A DNA stretch of 64,000 bases from Rhizobium sp. BK376 (GCF_004341625.1 NZ_SLZG01000004.1:310001-374000), one strand, 5' to 3'. Positions 8,507 through 18,851 are shown, counted from the first letter of the stretch. Translations and numbers: made by a program. Notes: generated by a model not told the origin, from the letters alone.

Positions 8507-9157
8507 CTACTCCTCGAAAGGCGAATTCATCAGAAAATCGACAACCGATGACGGCCTGCGGTAACCGGTCACGAACTTTTCGCCGAAATCACGGGCGAAA
8601 TTGTCATAGGTCGTCTCCGGCTTCGTCTCGATAATGCAGCAGAAGCAGTCGGTGATCCGCTTCTTCATCTGCAGTCTCGGAAATGCGTCGAGGATTGCCG
8701 TCATCGTGGATGCAGGGATTTCATCGAACGCCCGTCCGCCGAAATCCAATCCTATTCCAGCCGTGCAGAGCGCAACTTCCGTCTCCTTGAACAGACCGAT
8801 CGACGGTGTGGAATTGAGCGCTACGCTGTCCCAGATCAGTTGGGCTCGTCTTTCGTCGAAGCCGCGTTCGCGAACGAAGGTCCTGGCGACGTCGGCACCC
8901 TCGATCTCGAAGCGCCTCGGCCCGGTCACGCTGTCGGTCAGGCCGATATCATGCAGCAATGTCCCGACGGCAACCACTTCCGCATCGTGGTCGACCTCCC
9001 GCAATTGTCCGAGTTGTGCCGCAAACAGCCACGAGCGGACCGCGTGATTGAAAAGATAGGGTGCGGAAATCGTCTGGGCATAATCCATGGCCTGCGCGAC
9101 CAGGGGCGTATCGGGCACGACAACTCCGGCGAGGACTTTTGTCAGCACGGTATTCAT
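8507..9157 (-). CDS. HD-domain protein, cyanamide-hydratase-like
   Basis: A 216-residue HD-fold protein with FNHAVRSWLFA (first metal His), LLHDIGL (the HD pair) and further conserved FEIEGADVARTF. This arrangement is that of the stand-alone HD family that includes cyanamide hydratases and many uncharacterised hydrolases. I use the ATG at 9157 because GGAGGGG lies about 7 bp upstream; the frame itself extends to 9217. It is convergent with metA and divergent from galM. The substrate cannot be told from sequence. Confidence 0.75.
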   Translation of the reverse strand: MNTVLTKVLAGVVVPDTPLVAQAMDYAQTISAPYLFNHAVRSWLFAAQLGQLREVDHDAEVVAVGTLLHDIGLTDSVTGPRRFEIEGADVARTFVRERGFDERRAQLIWDSVALNSTPSIGLFKETEVALCTAGIGLDFGGRAFDEIPASTMTAILDAFPRLQMKKRITDCFCCIIETKPETTYDNFARDFGEKFVTGYRRPSSVVDFLMNSPFEE

Positions 9158-9347
9158 CACAACCCCTCCAAGGCAACGCTTGCTGTTGGATTTAAGAATA
9201 ATCGCCGACAGCGTCACTCCGATTGCACATTACCGGCGCAGTTTGCTCGTTCCGGGCAAGGCCGTATTCTGACGACGAGACAATTGCGAAAAACGGCAAA
9301 TAGAGGCAGGGTCCGAACACGAATTCAGCCAGGAATGGAACACGACC

Positions 9348-10376
9348 ATGACGGAAAACACTTTGGAACGGGAAGTCTTCGGGAAAACTGCGCAGGGAGA
9401 AACCGTCTATCGCGTCAAGATATCGGGCGGCGGTCTGACGGCGCATATCATCACCTGGGGCGCCGTCATTCAGGACCTGCGCCTGGACGGTCACGACGCG
9501 CCGCTCCTCCTCGGCTTCGACAATTTCGACGACTATCCGGCCCACTCGGCCTATTTCAGCGCGACGCCGGGCCGTTGCGCCAATCGTATTGCCGAAGGTC
9601 GCTTCACGCTTGACGGGCACACTTATCAGCTCGACCTCAACGAAAACGGCGTTACCCACCTACACGGCGGCCACGACAACACCGCCAAGCGGAACTGGAC
9701 CGTCGTCGAGCATGCCGCCGACCGCGTCGTCCTCAAGATCGTTGATGCCGACGGCCGCGGCGGCTATCCCGGCAATTGCACCATCCAGGCAACCTATTGG
9801 GTTCACGGCAACGGCGAATTCTCCATCACCTACGAAAGCACGACGGATAAGCCGACGCTCGCCAATCTCTGCCAGCACGCCTATTTCAACCTCGACGGCC
9901 GCGACGATGCGCTGGACCACGACATCATGATTGCCGCCGATCACTATCTGCCGACCGACGAGAGGCAGATCCCCACCGGCGATATCCCCTCAGTCGCAGG
10001 CACGCCCTTCGACTTCCGCGAAATGTCGCCGATGAAGCAGCGCTTCCAGGACGGCGAACAGGTCCTTTACGACCACAATTTCTGCTTCTCCGAGGAGCGC
10101 ACCGCCAAGCGCTCGGTTATTCTGGCGCGCAGCAACAATTCCGGCGTCTCGCTGGAAGTGCGCACGACAGAGCCGGGCGTGCAATTCTATGCCGGCTTCA
10201 AGCTGAACGTTCCGGTACCGGGCCATGGCGGCCGCAGGATCGGGCCTTTTGCCGGCTTCTGCCTGGAAACCCAGATCTGGCCCGACGCCATCAATCGCGA
10301 AGGCTTCCCCAATGCCGTCCTGCGCCCCGGCGAAGTGCTGCGGCAGGAGACGGACTACATCTTCAGCAAGAACTGA
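9348..10376 (+). CDS. galM: Aldose 1-epimerase (mutarotase)
   Basis: A 342-residue galactose mutarotase-like protein interconverting alpha and beta anomers of aldohexoses. Visible motifs are GRCANRIAEGRF near the N terminus, the substrate histidine in NGVTHLHGG, QHAYFNLDG with the catalytic His, and the C-terminal FAGFCLETQIWPDAIN, whose Glu is the catalytic base in the family. It is followed by its own terminator, so it is probably separate from the downstream nag operon, though both concern sugar use. Confidence 0.92.
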   Translation: MTENTLEREVFGKTAQGETVYRVKISGGGLTAHIITWGAVIQDLRLDGHDAPLLLGFDNFDDYPAHSAYFSATPGRCANRIAEGRFTLDGHTYQLDLNENGVTHLHGGHDNTAKRNWTVVEHAADRVVLKIVDADGRGGYPGNCTIQATYWVHGNGEFSITYESTTDKPTLANLCQHAYFNLDGRDDALDHDIMIAADHYLPTDERQIPTGDIPSVAGTPFDFREMSPMKQRFQDGEQVLYDHNFCFSEERTAKRSVILARSNNSGVSLEVRTTEPGVQFYAGFKLNVPVPGHGGRRIGPFAGFCLETQIWPDAINREGFPNAVLRPGEVLRQETDYIFSKN

Positions 10377-10400
10377 TCCCCAAAAGTCACGAAATACTCC

Positions 10401-10433
10401 GGCCGGATGCCCAGCGTCCGGCCGTTTCGTTTT
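10401..10433 (+). terminator. Terminator of galM
   Basis: GGCCGGA and TCCGGCC pair across a 9-nt loop and are followed by TTTCGTTTT, 24 bp after the galM stop. Confidence 0.75.
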
Positions 10434-10491
10434 CCGCTGTCATCAAAAATTCGCTTGCGAATTGGTTCTAAATAGGTTCCATTCTTAATCC

Positions 10492-11265
10492 ATGGATAGA
10501 ACCAGTTTGATAGCGGAGCTGAACAGCCGCGGCTTGCGAGATGAGACCATGACCGGTCCGCTCTACAAGCGGCTGGCGATGGCGCTGACGGGTCTCATCC
10601 AGGAAGGCCTCTTGAAGCCGGGCGCCTCCCTGCCGGGTGAACGGGATATGGCCGAAGCGCTGCAGCTTGGCCGCGTCACCGTTCGGACCGCCTATCGCGA
10701 TCTGATGTCGTCAGGCGCGCTAGAAAGCCGCCACGGCAGCGGCACCTTCGTGTCGCAGAAGGTCGAACGCTTCGAACAACCACTCTGGCGGCTTTCGTCC
10801 TTTTCGGCCGACATGCGCTCCCGCGGGCGCTCGCCGGCCGCAAAGATCCTGTCGCGCACGATCGGCAAGCCGGCGCCGGAGGAAATCTTCCTTCTCGGCA
10901 TCGGCATCGACGAACCGGTTCTGCGTCTCGACCGTCTGCGCCTGGCCGACGGCCTGCCGCTCGCCATTGAAAGAGCCGTCATTCCGGTCAAATTTCTCGG
11001 TGAGGATGCGGCAGGCGAAGGTTCGCTCTATGATACGCTGAGCGAGAAAGGTTTCCGCCCCGTTCGCGCCCAGCAGAGGCTGACCGCGGTGACGCTCGAT
11101 CCGTCGTCCGCCGCCATTCTGGATGTTCAGCCGGGCGCGCCGGCGCTGCTCATCGAACGCGTATCCCGCCTGGAAGACCAGCGCGTCGTTGAATACACCC
11201 GCTCGCATTATCGCGGCGATGCTTATGATTTCGTTGCAGAATTGAGAATTGGAGAAGACCTATGA
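10492..11265 (+). CDS. GntR/HutC-family regulator of the nag operon
   Basis: A 257-residue repressor-type protein. The N-terminal winged helix is of GntR type (GPLYKRLAMALTGLIQEGLLKPG, LPGERDMAEALQLGRVTVRTAYRDL, SRHGSGTFV). The C-terminal UTRA ligand domain of the HutC subfamily carries PVLRLDRLRLADGLPLAIERAVIP. Its stop overlaps the start of the NagB-II gene (ATGA), so it heads the nag operon and likely senses an amino-sugar phosphate, as NagR and NagQ do. Upstream bases around 10464-10480 hold a GGTTC direct repeat that may be part of its operator. The ligand is inferred from context. Confidence 0.88.
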   Translation: MDRTSLIAELNSRGLRDETMTGPLYKRLAMALTGLIQEGLLKPGASLPGERDMAEALQLGRVTVRTAYRDLMSSGALESRHGSGTFVSQKVERFEQPLWRLSSFSADMRSRGRSPAAKILSRTIGKPAPEEIFLLGIGIDEPVLRLDRLRLADGLPLAIERAVIPVKFLGEDAAGEGSLYDTLSEKGFRPVRAQQRLTAVTLDPSSAAILDVQPGAPALLIERVSRLEDQRVVEYTRSHYRGDAYDFVAELRIGEDL

Positions 11266-12287
11266 CCCAGTCCCTGATGCTGAAGGAAGCCGGCCAATCG
11301 CCCGAAGTGGTCGCAACCCTCCTGGAGAAGGAAAGGCCGGCTTTCGCCGAGATTGCCAGACTGTTTTCCTCCGCCAGACCGTCGGTCGTCACGACCGCGG
11401 CCCGCGGTTCCTCCGACCATGCCGCCACCTTTTTCAAATATCTCTTCGAAATCTCCTGCGGCGTTCCCGTCGCATCCGTCGGGCCGTCGATCGCCTCGGT
11501 TTATGGTTCGCAATTGCACCTGAAGGGCGGTATCCACTTCACCGTCTCGCAGTCCGGCGGCAGCCCTGACATCATCGCGCTGCAGGCCGCTGCCAAGCGC
11601 GGCGGCGCAACGACCATCGCGGTCGTCAACGTGACCGACAGCCCGCTCGCAAGGGAAGCCGACATTGTGCTCGACATGAATGCCGGGCCTGAAAAGAGCG
11701 TTGCCGCCACGAAATCCTTCATCGCTTCGGTCGCCGCTCTTTCCGGCGTGACGGCTGCGATTTCGGGCTCGAAGGAATTGAGCGACGGTCTTGCACGACT
11801 GCCCCAGGCGCTCGCCGGCACGGCCAGCATCGATGGCGCGGCCGCCGAAGAGGTGCTCTTCAACGCAAGCTCGCTCTACACCGGTGGCCGCGGACCTGCG
11901 TTCGCAATCGCGCTCGAATCCGCTCTCAAGGCCAAGGAGACCTCCGGGCTGCACGCCGAAGCCTTCTCGTTGGCGGAACTGATGCATGGCCCGATGCGCC
12001 TCGTGCAGCCGGGCTTCCCCATCATCGCCTTTGCGCCCGACGACGCCGCCTTCGCGCACAATGCCCAGGCCCTGGAGCGACTGAAGGGCCTTGGCGCCAC
12101 GACGGTCTCCTTCTCCAGCACCCCGCTTCCCGGCATCAACCTTTCGATGCCGTCGACCGGCAACGGCCTCATCGATCCGCTGGTATCCCTGCTCTGCTAC
12201 TACCGCCTCATCGAACAGGTCACGCGCCGCAAGGGCTTCGATCCGGATAAGCCGGCTAATCTTCTGAAAGTCACGGAGACCATGTGA
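11262..12287 (+). CDS. SIS-domain glucosamine-6-phosphate deaminase (NagB-II type)
   Basis: A 341-residue protein with two SIS domains resembling the isomerase half of GlmS but with no glutaminase domain: TTAARGSSDHAATFFKY, SQSGGSPDIIAL, GPEKSVAATKSF and ESALKAKETSGLHAEAFSLAELMHGP. This is the NagB-II/AgaS-like form that converts glucosamine-6-P to fructose-6-P plus ammonia and replaces classical NagB in many alphaproteobacteria. It overlaps the GntR gene upstream and nagA downstream (TGATG), so translation of the three is coupled. Confidence 0.9.
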   Translation: MTQSLMLKEAGQSPEVVATLLEKERPAFAEIARLFSSARPSVVTTAARGSSDHAATFFKYLFEISCGVPVASVGPSIASVYGSQLHLKGGIHFTVSQSGGSPDIIALQAAAKRGGATTIAVVNVTDSPLAREADIVLDMNAGPEKSVAATKSFIASVAALSGVTAAISGSKELSDGLARLPQALAGTASIDGAAAEEVLFNASSLYTGGRGPAFAIALESALKAKETSGLHAEAFSLAELMHGPMRLVQPGFPIIAFAPDDAAFAHNAQALERLKGLGATTVSFSSTPLPGINLSMPSTGNGLIDPLVSLLCYYRLIEQVTRRKGFDPDKPANLLKVTETM

Positions 12288-13444
12288 TGCAATACAAGGT
12301 CTTTAGCGGCGCTCGCATTTTCGACGGCGAGCGCTTCCATGAGGACAGCGTTCTTGTGACGGCAAACGGACGGGTGCAGGCGATCACCGCGCCCGGCAAT
12401 GCGCCGGAAGGGGCTGAGATCGTGGCGCTCGCAGGCGGCGTGCTTTCGCCGGGCTTCATCGACGCCCAGGTCAACGGCGGCGGCGGTCGCATGCTGAACG
12501 ACGAGCCGTCGGCCGAATCCATGTATATCATCGCCGACGGCCATCGGCGCTACGGCACGACCGCCCTGCTGCCGACGCTGATCACCGATGTCGCAGCCGC
12601 AACGACGGCGGCAATCGAGGGTGCCATCGAAGCCGTCAAGGCCGATCGCGGCGTAGTCGGCCTGCATCTCGAAGGACCGCATCTGTCGCCAGCGCGCAAG
12701 GGCGCCCATCTTGCCGAACTGATGCGCCCGGTGGAAGACAGCGACGTCAAGGCCTTCATTCGCGCCCGGGAGGCGATCGGCACGGTGATGGTCACCATGG
12801 CGGCAGAGCAGGTAACACCACGCCAGGTACAGGCATTGAGCGAAGCCGGCGTCATCATCAGCATCGGCCATTCGGATTGCACAGCCGACGAGGCCGATGC
12901 CCGCTTCGATGCCGGCGCCCGCGGCGTCACGCATCTCTTCAACGCCATGAGCCAGCTCGGGCATCGCACCCCCGGGCTCGTCGGCGCGGCGATCGACCAT
13001 CCCCAGACCTGGTGCGGCATTATCGCTGACGGCCATCACGTCGATCCGCGCGCATTGCGCACCGCCCTGCGCGGCAAGCGCGGCGAAGGCCGGCTGTTCT
13101 TCGTCACCGACGCCATGTCACTGGTCGGCTCCGACAAGGACAGTTTTACGCTGAACGGTCGAACCGTCTATCGCAAGGCCGGAGGATTCTGCTCCAAGGT
13201 CGTGCTCGCCGATGGCACGCTTGCCGGCTCCGATGTCGACATGGCGTCCACTATTCGCTACGGCGTCAGCATCCTTGAATTGCCGCTCGCCGAAGCGCTG
13301 CGCATGGCGACGTCCTACCCTGCCCGCTTCCTGCAATTGAAGGATCGCGGCCATCTGTCCTCAGGCGCAAGGGCCGACCTTGTCCATCTGAACGATGCGA
13401 TCGAGGTAACGGCGACATGGATGGCCGGCGAAGCCTCCGCCTGA
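12287..13444 (+). CDS. nagA: N-acetylglucosamine-6-phosphate deacetylase
   Basis: NagA hydrolyses N-acetylglucosamine-6-P to glucosamine-6-P and acetate, feeding the NagB-II enzyme encoded just upstream. The 385-residue amidohydrolase shows [26 protein letters not shown] (metal-binding Glu), [31 protein letters not shown] and FFVTDAM, all family hallmarks. The ATG at 12287 overlaps the preceding stop; a GTG one codon earlier is possible. Its presence between two SIS proteins confirms a GlcNAc pathway, perhaps for recycled cell-wall or chitin sugars. Confidence 0.95.
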   Translation: MQYKVFSGARIFDGERFHEDSVLVTANGRVQAITAPGNAPEGAEIVALAGGVLSPGFIDAQVNGGGGRMLNDEPSAESMYIIADGHRRYGTTALLPTLITDVAAATTAAIEGAIEAVKADRGVVGLHLEGPHLSPARKGAHLAELMRPVEDSDVKAFIRAREAIGTVMVTMAAEQVTPRQVQALSEAGVIISIGHSDCTADEADARFDAGARGVTHLFNAMSQLGHRTPGLVGAAIDHPQTWCGIIADGHHVDPRALRTALRGKRGEGRLFFVTDAMSLVGSDKDSFTLNGRTVYRKAGGFCSKVVLADGTLAGSDVDMASTIRYGVSILELPLAEALRMATSYPARFLQLKDRGHLSSGARADLVHLNDAIEVTATWMAGEASA

Positions 13445-13481
13445 TCCCAGCCCGAGCCGTTCGAAACCAGGAGATGACGGA

Positions 13482-14210
13482 ATGACCGCAATCACCGATG
13501 CCTATTTCGCCAATCTCGTAGACCGGCTGGGTGTACTTCGCGAGACATTGGCCGAGCCGATGGCAAAGGCGGCTGCCGCGATCTGCGACGCTGCCCGTGC
13601 CGACCGGCGCGTTTACGTCTTCGGCACCGGCCATTCGCATATGCTGGCCGAGGAAGTACACTACCGGGCGGGCGGCCTTGCCTTCACCATCCCCGTTCTG
13701 GTGGGGTCGGCAATGCTGCACGAGGGCGCCGTCATAAGCTCCGTCTACGAGCGGACCGAAGGATTGGTGCGCCCGGTGCTGGAGCGATACGGCATGCAGC
13801 CGGGCGACGTGCTGATCATCGCCTCCAATTCCGGCGTCAACGCCGCGCCGATCGAGGCGGCGGACTATGGTCGCGAAATCGGCGCCAAGGTCATCGGCAT
13901 CACCTCGGTTGCCTATTCGAGCGCCATCGCCAACGGCCGGCGCAGGCTCGCCGACATTGCCGACATCGTCTTCGACAACGGGCTTCCACCCGGCGATGCC
14001 GTGATCGATTTGCCGGGAAGCGATCTGAAGGTCGGGCCGGTCTCGACCGCAATCGGCGTGACCGTGCTCAACGCCGTCTTCGCCGAAGTTGCAGCCCAGC
14101 TTTCCAGCGACGGAAACCCGCCGATCTACCTCAGCGCCAACATGCCCGGCGCCAAGGAAATCAATCAGGCGCTGGTCAAAAAGTACCGTCCGCGCAACCC
14201 GCATCTTTGA
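13482..14210 (+). CDS. SIS-domain phosphosugar-binding protein, last gene of the nag operon
   Basis: A 242-residue single-SIS-domain protein: [39 protein letters not shown] and [12 protein letters not shown] are phosphosugar-binding loops. It belongs to the group annotated as sugar isomerase domain-containing or UPF0309-like proteins. It follows nagA by 37 bp with CAGGAGATGACGGA before the ATG. I infer a phosphosugar isomerase or an etherase-like activity in amino-sugar use. A MurQ-type role is possible but the sequence differs from MurQ. Confidence 0.75.
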   Translation: MTAITDAYFANLVDRLGVLRETLAEPMAKAAAAICDAARADRRVYVFGTGHSHMLAEEVHYRAGGLAFTIPVLVGSAMLHEGAVISSVYERTEGLVRPVLERYGMQPGDVLIIASNSGVNAAPIEAADYGREIGAKVIGITSVAYSSAIANGRRRLADIADIVFDNGLPPGDAVIDLPGSDLKVGPVSTAIGVTVLNAVFAEVAAQLSSDGNPPIYLSANMPGAKEINQALVKKYRPRNPHL

Positions 14211-14230
14211 GAGTTGCTCTGATATTGAAA

Positions 14231-14251
14231 AGGCCGGCTCAAAGCCGGCCT
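14231..14251. terminator. Hairpin between the convergent nag operon and RND genes
   Basis: AGGCCGGCT and AGCCGGCCT form a 9-bp perfect stem with a very short loop, 21 bp after the SIS gene stop. Neither side has a strong T run, so it may be a weak bidirectional terminator or an mRNA 3'-end hairpin. Confidence 0.5.
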
Positions 14252-14301
14252 CGTCCAAATCAAGCTTGCGACGTTCCACCCCGCCCAGGTCAGTGCCTAG
14301 G

Positions 14302-17300
14302 TCAGGCCGCAGCCTCTTCGGCCTCGGCCTTCTTCTCCACCGGCTTCCGCCCCCTTCTCAGGATCACGTAGAAGACCGGGGTCAAGAACAGGCCGAACAG
14401 GGTTACGCCCAGCATGCCGGAGAACACGGCCGTGCCGAGCGACTGGCGCATTTCCGCGCCCGGTCCCGTCGCGATCGCCAGCGGCAGAACGCCGAAGATG
14501 AAGGCGAAGGCCGTCATCAGGATCGGCCGCAGGCGCAGATGGCTGGCCTCGACGGCGGCCTCGACCGCATCCTTGCCCTCCTCCTGTGCCTGACGCGCGA
14601 ATTCCACGATCAGGATCGCGTTCTTCGCCGCAAGGCCGATCAGCACGATCAGGCCGATCTGCGTCAGCACGTTATTGTCCATCCCGCGCAGGTAGACGCC
14701 GATCAGCGCCGCCAAGACGGCAAGCGGCACGATCAGGATGATCGCCAGCGGCAAGACCCAGCTTTCATACTGCGCCGCCAGCGCCAGGAAGACGAAGATG
14801 ACCGACAACGCAAAGATATAGATCGCCGTATTGCCGGTATGGGTTTCCTGATAAGCAAGCTCCGTCCATTCGAAGGTCGTTCCCGGCGGCAGGATGTTGC
14901 GCGCCAGTTCCTCCATCTTGGCAATCGCCGTGCCGGTCGCGACGCCGGGCGCCGGATTGCCCTGCAACGGCACCGAGACATACATGTTGTAGCGCTGCAC
15001 CAAGGCCGGACCGCTGGAATCCTGGATGTCGACAAGCGTGCCGAGCGGAACCAGCGCACCGGTCGCCGAACGCACTTTTAGCGTCAACACATCGTTGGGA
15101 TCCATGCGGAACTGTTTGTCCGCCTGGGCGCGCACCTGGTAGACACGGCCAAAGGCGTTGAAGTCGTTGACATAGGAAACGCCGAGGTTGATCGACAGCG
15201 TATCGAAGATGTTCGGGATCGGAACATTGAGCAGCCGTGCCTTGTCGCGATCGATCGCCAGGTAATATTGCGGGCTGGAATCGGAGAAAGTGGTGAAGAC
15301 GCCGGTCAGGCCCGGCGTCTGGTTCGCCGTTACCATCAGTTGCCGCGCCAGACCGAGAGCGCGTGTCATGTTGGAATTATCGAGATCCTCGATCTGCATC
15401 TTGAAGCCGCCGGAATTGCCGACGCCACGCACCGAGGGCGGTGGAATGGCGATGATGAAGGCTTCCTGGATACTCTGCAGCTTTCCATAGAGTTCGCCGA
15501 TGATCTTCGTCGCCGTATCGCCGTCCTTTAGGCGTTCCGAGAAGGGCTTGAACGGAGCGAAGACGACACCGGCATTCGAAGCATTGGTGAAGGTCGCGCC
15601 GCTGAACCCTGCGAACTCGACCGCATTGCCGACGCCAGGCGTCGCCTTGACGATATCGGCGACGCGTTTGACCACGGCATCCGTGCGTTCCAGCGACGCA
15701 CCATCAGGCAACTGCACGACGACGATCGCATAGCCCTGGTCCATGGTCGGAATGAAGCCCGAAGGCACCTTCGTGCCCATGAACCATGTCGCGCCAAGCA
15801 GGCACAGGAAGACGAGGAAGGAACAGGCAAGGCCGAGGAAGCTGCTCACCATGTGACGCACGATCCAGGAATAACCCCGGCTCATCCGGTCGAAACCGCT
15901 GTTGAAACCGTTGGCGAGCGCCCGGCCGAAGCGGGAGAACGGATCCTGACGCAGCCGGTGATGATCATGCGCTCGCAGCAGGATCGATGCCAGTGCCGGC
16001 GAGAGCGTCAGCGAATTCAGCGCCGAAATCGCGGTCGCGATCGAGATCGTCACCGCGAACTGCCTGTAGAACTGCCCAGTGATGCCAGGGATAAAAGCTG
16101 TCGGAACGAAGACGGCGATGAGCACGAGCGAAATGGCGATGACGGCCGTTCCCACCTCGTTCATGGTCACATGCGCCGCTTCCTTCGGCGTCATCCCCTT
16201 TTCCAGATTTCGCTCGACGTTCTCCACCACGACGATTGCGTCGTCCACCACGATACCAATCGCAAGCACTAGGCCGAACAGCGTCAACATGTTGAGCGAA
16301 AAGCCGAAGGCGAGCAGGAATGCGAAGGTGCCGATCAGGGATACGGGGATCGCGATGATCGGAATGAGGGCGGTACGCCAGGATTGCAGGAAGACCAGCA
16401 CCACGATGGCGACGAGAATGGCCGCTTCACCAATGGTCCGATAGACTTCGAAGATCGAGTCGGAGATGAACTCTGTCGTATCGTAGACGATGCGATATTC
16501 CAGCCCTGGCGGAAAATCTTTCGACAAATCGCCAATCATCCCCTTGATCTGTTTGGCGGTATCGAGCGCGTTTGTGCCCGGGCGAGCGAAAATGCCGAGC
16601 GCGACGGCCGGTTTATTGTCGAGATAGCTGTTGGTGACGTAATCCTGCGCGCCGAGTTCGATGCGAGCAATATCCTGCAGTTGCACCAGCCGCCCCGATG
16701 CCGTCGACTTCACAATGACATAGCGGAATTGCCGCGCGTCGGAAAAACGCCCTTCCGTTCGCACCGTATATTCGAAGGCATTGGCCTCGGTTGCCGGCGG
16801 AGCGCCGATCGAGCCGCCGGAGACCTGCACGTTCTGGTCCCGCAGCGATTGCACGACGTCTGAAGACGTCATCTGGTAGGCGGAAAGCTTTTCCGGATCG
16901 AGCCAGATACGCATCGAGTATTGCCGCTCGCCGAAGATCTGCACATCGCCAACACCTTCGAGGCGTACGAGCTGGTCACGGATGCGATTGCGCGCATAGT
17001 TGGAGACGTAGAGCTGGTCGTAGCGGTCATTCGGCGACAGGAGATGGATGACCATCATCAGGTCTGGCGAGCTCTTATCCGTCGTCACGCCGAGGCGCTG
17101 CACTTCTTCGGGCAAGCGCGGCAGCGCAATCGAGACGCGGTTCTGAACAAGCACCTGCGCCTTGTCGAGATCGGTTCCGAGCTTGAAGGTCAGCGTCAGC
17201 GACATGGACCCGTCCGATGTGGAGTAGGACGACATATAAAGCATGTCTTCCACGCCGTTGATCTGCTGTTCCAGCGGCGTTGCAACGGTATCAGCGATGG

Positions 17301-17472
17301 TCTGGGAGTCCGCACCCGGATAGGAGGTGCGCACGACGATGGTCGGTGGCGCGATTTCCGGATATTGCGAGACCGGAAGCTGCGTGTAGGCAATCGTGCC
17401 AACCACCAGCAAAATAATGGCAATGACCGACGCGAAGATCGGTCGGTCGACAAAGAAGTGAGCGAATCTCAT
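14302..17472 (-). CDS. RND multidrug efflux permease (AcrB/MexB/BepE type)
   Basis: The 1056-residue inner-membrane proton antiporter has family-typical length. It begins MRFAHFFVDRPIFASVIAI with TM1, followed by the porter-domain sequence LPVSQYPEIAPPTI. The proton-relay aspartates sit in GIVVDDAIVVVENVER, and NAILIVEFARQ lies in the second TM half. The HAE-1 class exports hydrophobic or amphiphilic drugs with an adaptor and an outer-membrane channel. The adaptor gene is upstream and overlaps by 4 bp (ATGA). No outer-membrane TolC-like gene is adjacent, so a shared channel elsewhere is presumed. Natural substrates in a rhizobium may be plant flavonoids or phytoalexins (inference). Confidence 0.93.
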   Translation of the reverse strand: MRFAHFFVDRPIFASVIAIILLVVGTIAYTQLPVSQYPEIAPPTIVVRTSYPGADSQTIADTVATPLEQQINGVEDMLYMSSYSTSDGSMSLTLTFKLGTDLDKAQVLVQNRVSIALPRLPEEVQRLGVTTDKSSPDLMMVIHLLSPNDRYDQLYVSNYARNRIRDQLVRLEGVGDVQIFGERQYSMRIWLDPEKLSAYQMTSSDVVQSLRDQNVQVSGGSIGAPPATEANAFEYTVRTEGRFSDARQFRYVIVKSTASGRLVQLQDIARIELGAQDYVTNSYLDNKPAVALGIFARPGTNALDTAKQIKGMIGDLSKDFPPGLEYRIVYDTTEFISDSIFEVYRTIGEAAILVAIVVLVFLQSWRTALIPIIAIPVSLIGTFAFLLAFGFSLNMLTLFGLVLAIGIVVDDAIVVVENVERNLEKGMTPKEAAHVTMNEVGTAVIAISLVLIAVFVPTAFIPGITGQFYRQFAVTISIATAISALNSLTLSPALASILLRAHDHHRLRQDPFSRFGRALANGFNSGFDRMSRGYSWIVRHMVSSFLGLACSFLVFLCLLGATWFMGTKVPSGFIPTMDQGYAIVVVQLPDGASLERTDAVVKRVADIVKATPGVGNAVEFAGFSGATFTNASNAGVVFAPFKPFSERLKDGDTATKIIGELYGKLQSIQEAFIIAIPPPSVRGVGNSGGFKMQIEDLDNSNMTRALGLARQLMVTANQTPGLTGVFTTFSDSSPQYYLAIDRDKARLLNVPIPNIFDTLSINLGVSYVNDFNAFGRVYQVRAQADKQFRMDPNDVLTLKVRSATGALVPLGTLVDIQDSSGPALVQRYNMYVSVPLQGNPAPGVATGTAIAKMEELARNILPPGTTFEWTELAYQETHTGNTAIYIFALSVIFVFLALAAQYESWVLPLAIILIVPLAVLAALIGVYLRGMDNNVLTQIGLIVLIGLAAKNAILIVEFARQAQEEGKDAVEAAVEASHLRLRPILMTAFAFIFGVLPLAIATGPGAEMRQSLGTAVFSGMLGVTLFGLFLTPVFYVILRRGRKPVEKKAEAEEAAA

Positions 17473-18653
17473 TGCGCCGCTCCCGTATCTTCCGCTGCAG
17501 CCGATTCCGGCGGCGCGTTGGTGCGTTCCTTCGGCAGATCGGTCATTGTCGGCGTTACCTTGCCACCCGGACGGGCGCGAAGAATGCCGTTGACGATGAT
17601 GGTCTCATCGCCGGTCAGACCGGAGCGTATGACGCGATATCCATAAAGCCTCGGCCCGAGACGGACGGACTTGGTGCTAACAGTGCCATCTTGACCGACG
17701 ACGAAGACCACACGTTCATTCTGGTCCGAACCGATCGATTCATCAGGAACGAGGACCGCGCGGTATGTATTCGAACCGGAAATATCGACGCGTCCGAAAA
17801 GCCCCGGCTGCAACACAAAATCCGGATTGGCGAAACTGGCACGGACGCGCATCGTTCCCGATTCAGAATCGACGCGGTTTTCGGCAAAGTCCAGCTTCCC
17901 CTTGAAGGTCGTTCCAGCTGCATCGCCGATGCGCACGGTGACATCGAGGCCGCCGCCACCCTGTTGAAGGTCGCTGCCGCGAGAGCGCGCGGTTGCGGCA
18001 TAGTTCAGCATGCGACGTTCATCGACATCGAAGTAGAAGTCGATCGGGTCGAGCGCGACAATGGTCGTCAGCACCGTTTGATCGGCCTCGACGAGATTGC
18101 CGGTCGAAATCAGATGACGATCGATGCGCCCGCTGAGCGGCGCGGTGATCTTGCTGTAGTCGAGATCGAGTTGGGCACGCTCCAAAGCCGCTTGCGATCC
18201 ACGAACATTCGCCTGGCTTGAGAGCAGGTCACGCCGGCGGTCATCAAGGGTGGAGGCCGATTGGCTACCGGTCTGCGACAAGGACTCTGTACGGGAAAAC
18301 TGTGCCTGGGCGTAGGTCAGTGCCGTATTGGCGATTTCCAGCGTCGCCTTTGCTTGATTGAGCGCCGTTAAAAAGGGCCGCTGGTCGATGACGAAGAGTA
18401 GGTCGCCCTGTTTGACCAGCGCACCATCGCTAAAATGAATCTCCTGCAGATAGCCCCCCACCCGCGAGCGGACCGAGACCTCTTCCCGTGCCTGGAAGCG
18501 ACCAATGAATTCGTCATTGTCGACCACGTCGCGAACGACAGGCTTGGCAACCGTGACAGGAGGAGGTGGGGCATTCTGGGCAAGAACGGCCGAATTCAGG
18601 ATAAGGGCGGTAGAAAAACCAAGCAGCGTAGATCTCAAGACATCAGGCTTCAT
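17469..18653 (-). CDS. RND efflux periplasmic adaptor (membrane fusion protein)
   Basis: A 394-residue adaptor with an N-terminal export signal (MKPDVLRSTLLGFSTALILNSAVLAQ). A barrel-sandwich hybrid domain carries VSVRSRVGGYLQEIHFSDGALVKQGDLLFVID, a helical hairpin covers about residues 95-165, and LSGRIDRHLISTGNLVEADQTVL completes the lipoyl half. It bridges the RND pump encoded downstream to an outer-membrane channel. The overlap with the pump gene indicates one operon. No local TetR/MarR regulator is adjacent; a single-domain response regulator lies 288 bp upstream on the same strand. Confidence 0.92.
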   Translation of the reverse strand: MKPDVLRSTLLGFSTALILNSAVLAQNAPPPPVTVAKPVVRDVVDNDEFIGRFQAREEVSVRSRVGGYLQEIHFSDGALVKQGDLLFVIDQRPFLTALNQAKATLEIANTALTYAQAQFSRTESLSQTGSQSASTLDDRRRDLLSSQANVRGSQAALERAQLDLDYSKITAPLSGRIDRHLISTGNLVEADQTVLTTIVALDPIDFYFDVDERRMLNYAATARSRGSDLQQGGGGLDVTVRIGDAAGTTFKGKLDFAENRVDSESGTMRVRASFANPDFVLQPGLFGRVDISGSNTYRAVLVPDESIGSDQNERVVFVVGQDGTVSTKSVRLGPRLYGYRVIRSGLTGDETIIVNGILRARPGGKVTPTMTDLPKERTNAPPESAAAEDTGAAQ

Positions 18654-18851
18654 GCGTATCCCCTTTGCAAGCAGCCGGGAGCATAATTCCCGGCACCATC
18701 GACGACATGCAGTCTATTTCGATCCGAGGACAATCAACGCACGTAAGGCCAGCGTCAGCACCAGTTCAAACGTCAATGGTGTTAGCGGCTGAAAATCAAA
18801 TTCTTGAAAATTATGTATTTTGCTTCCTGACCCCCAAGAAGCAAACGCCTC

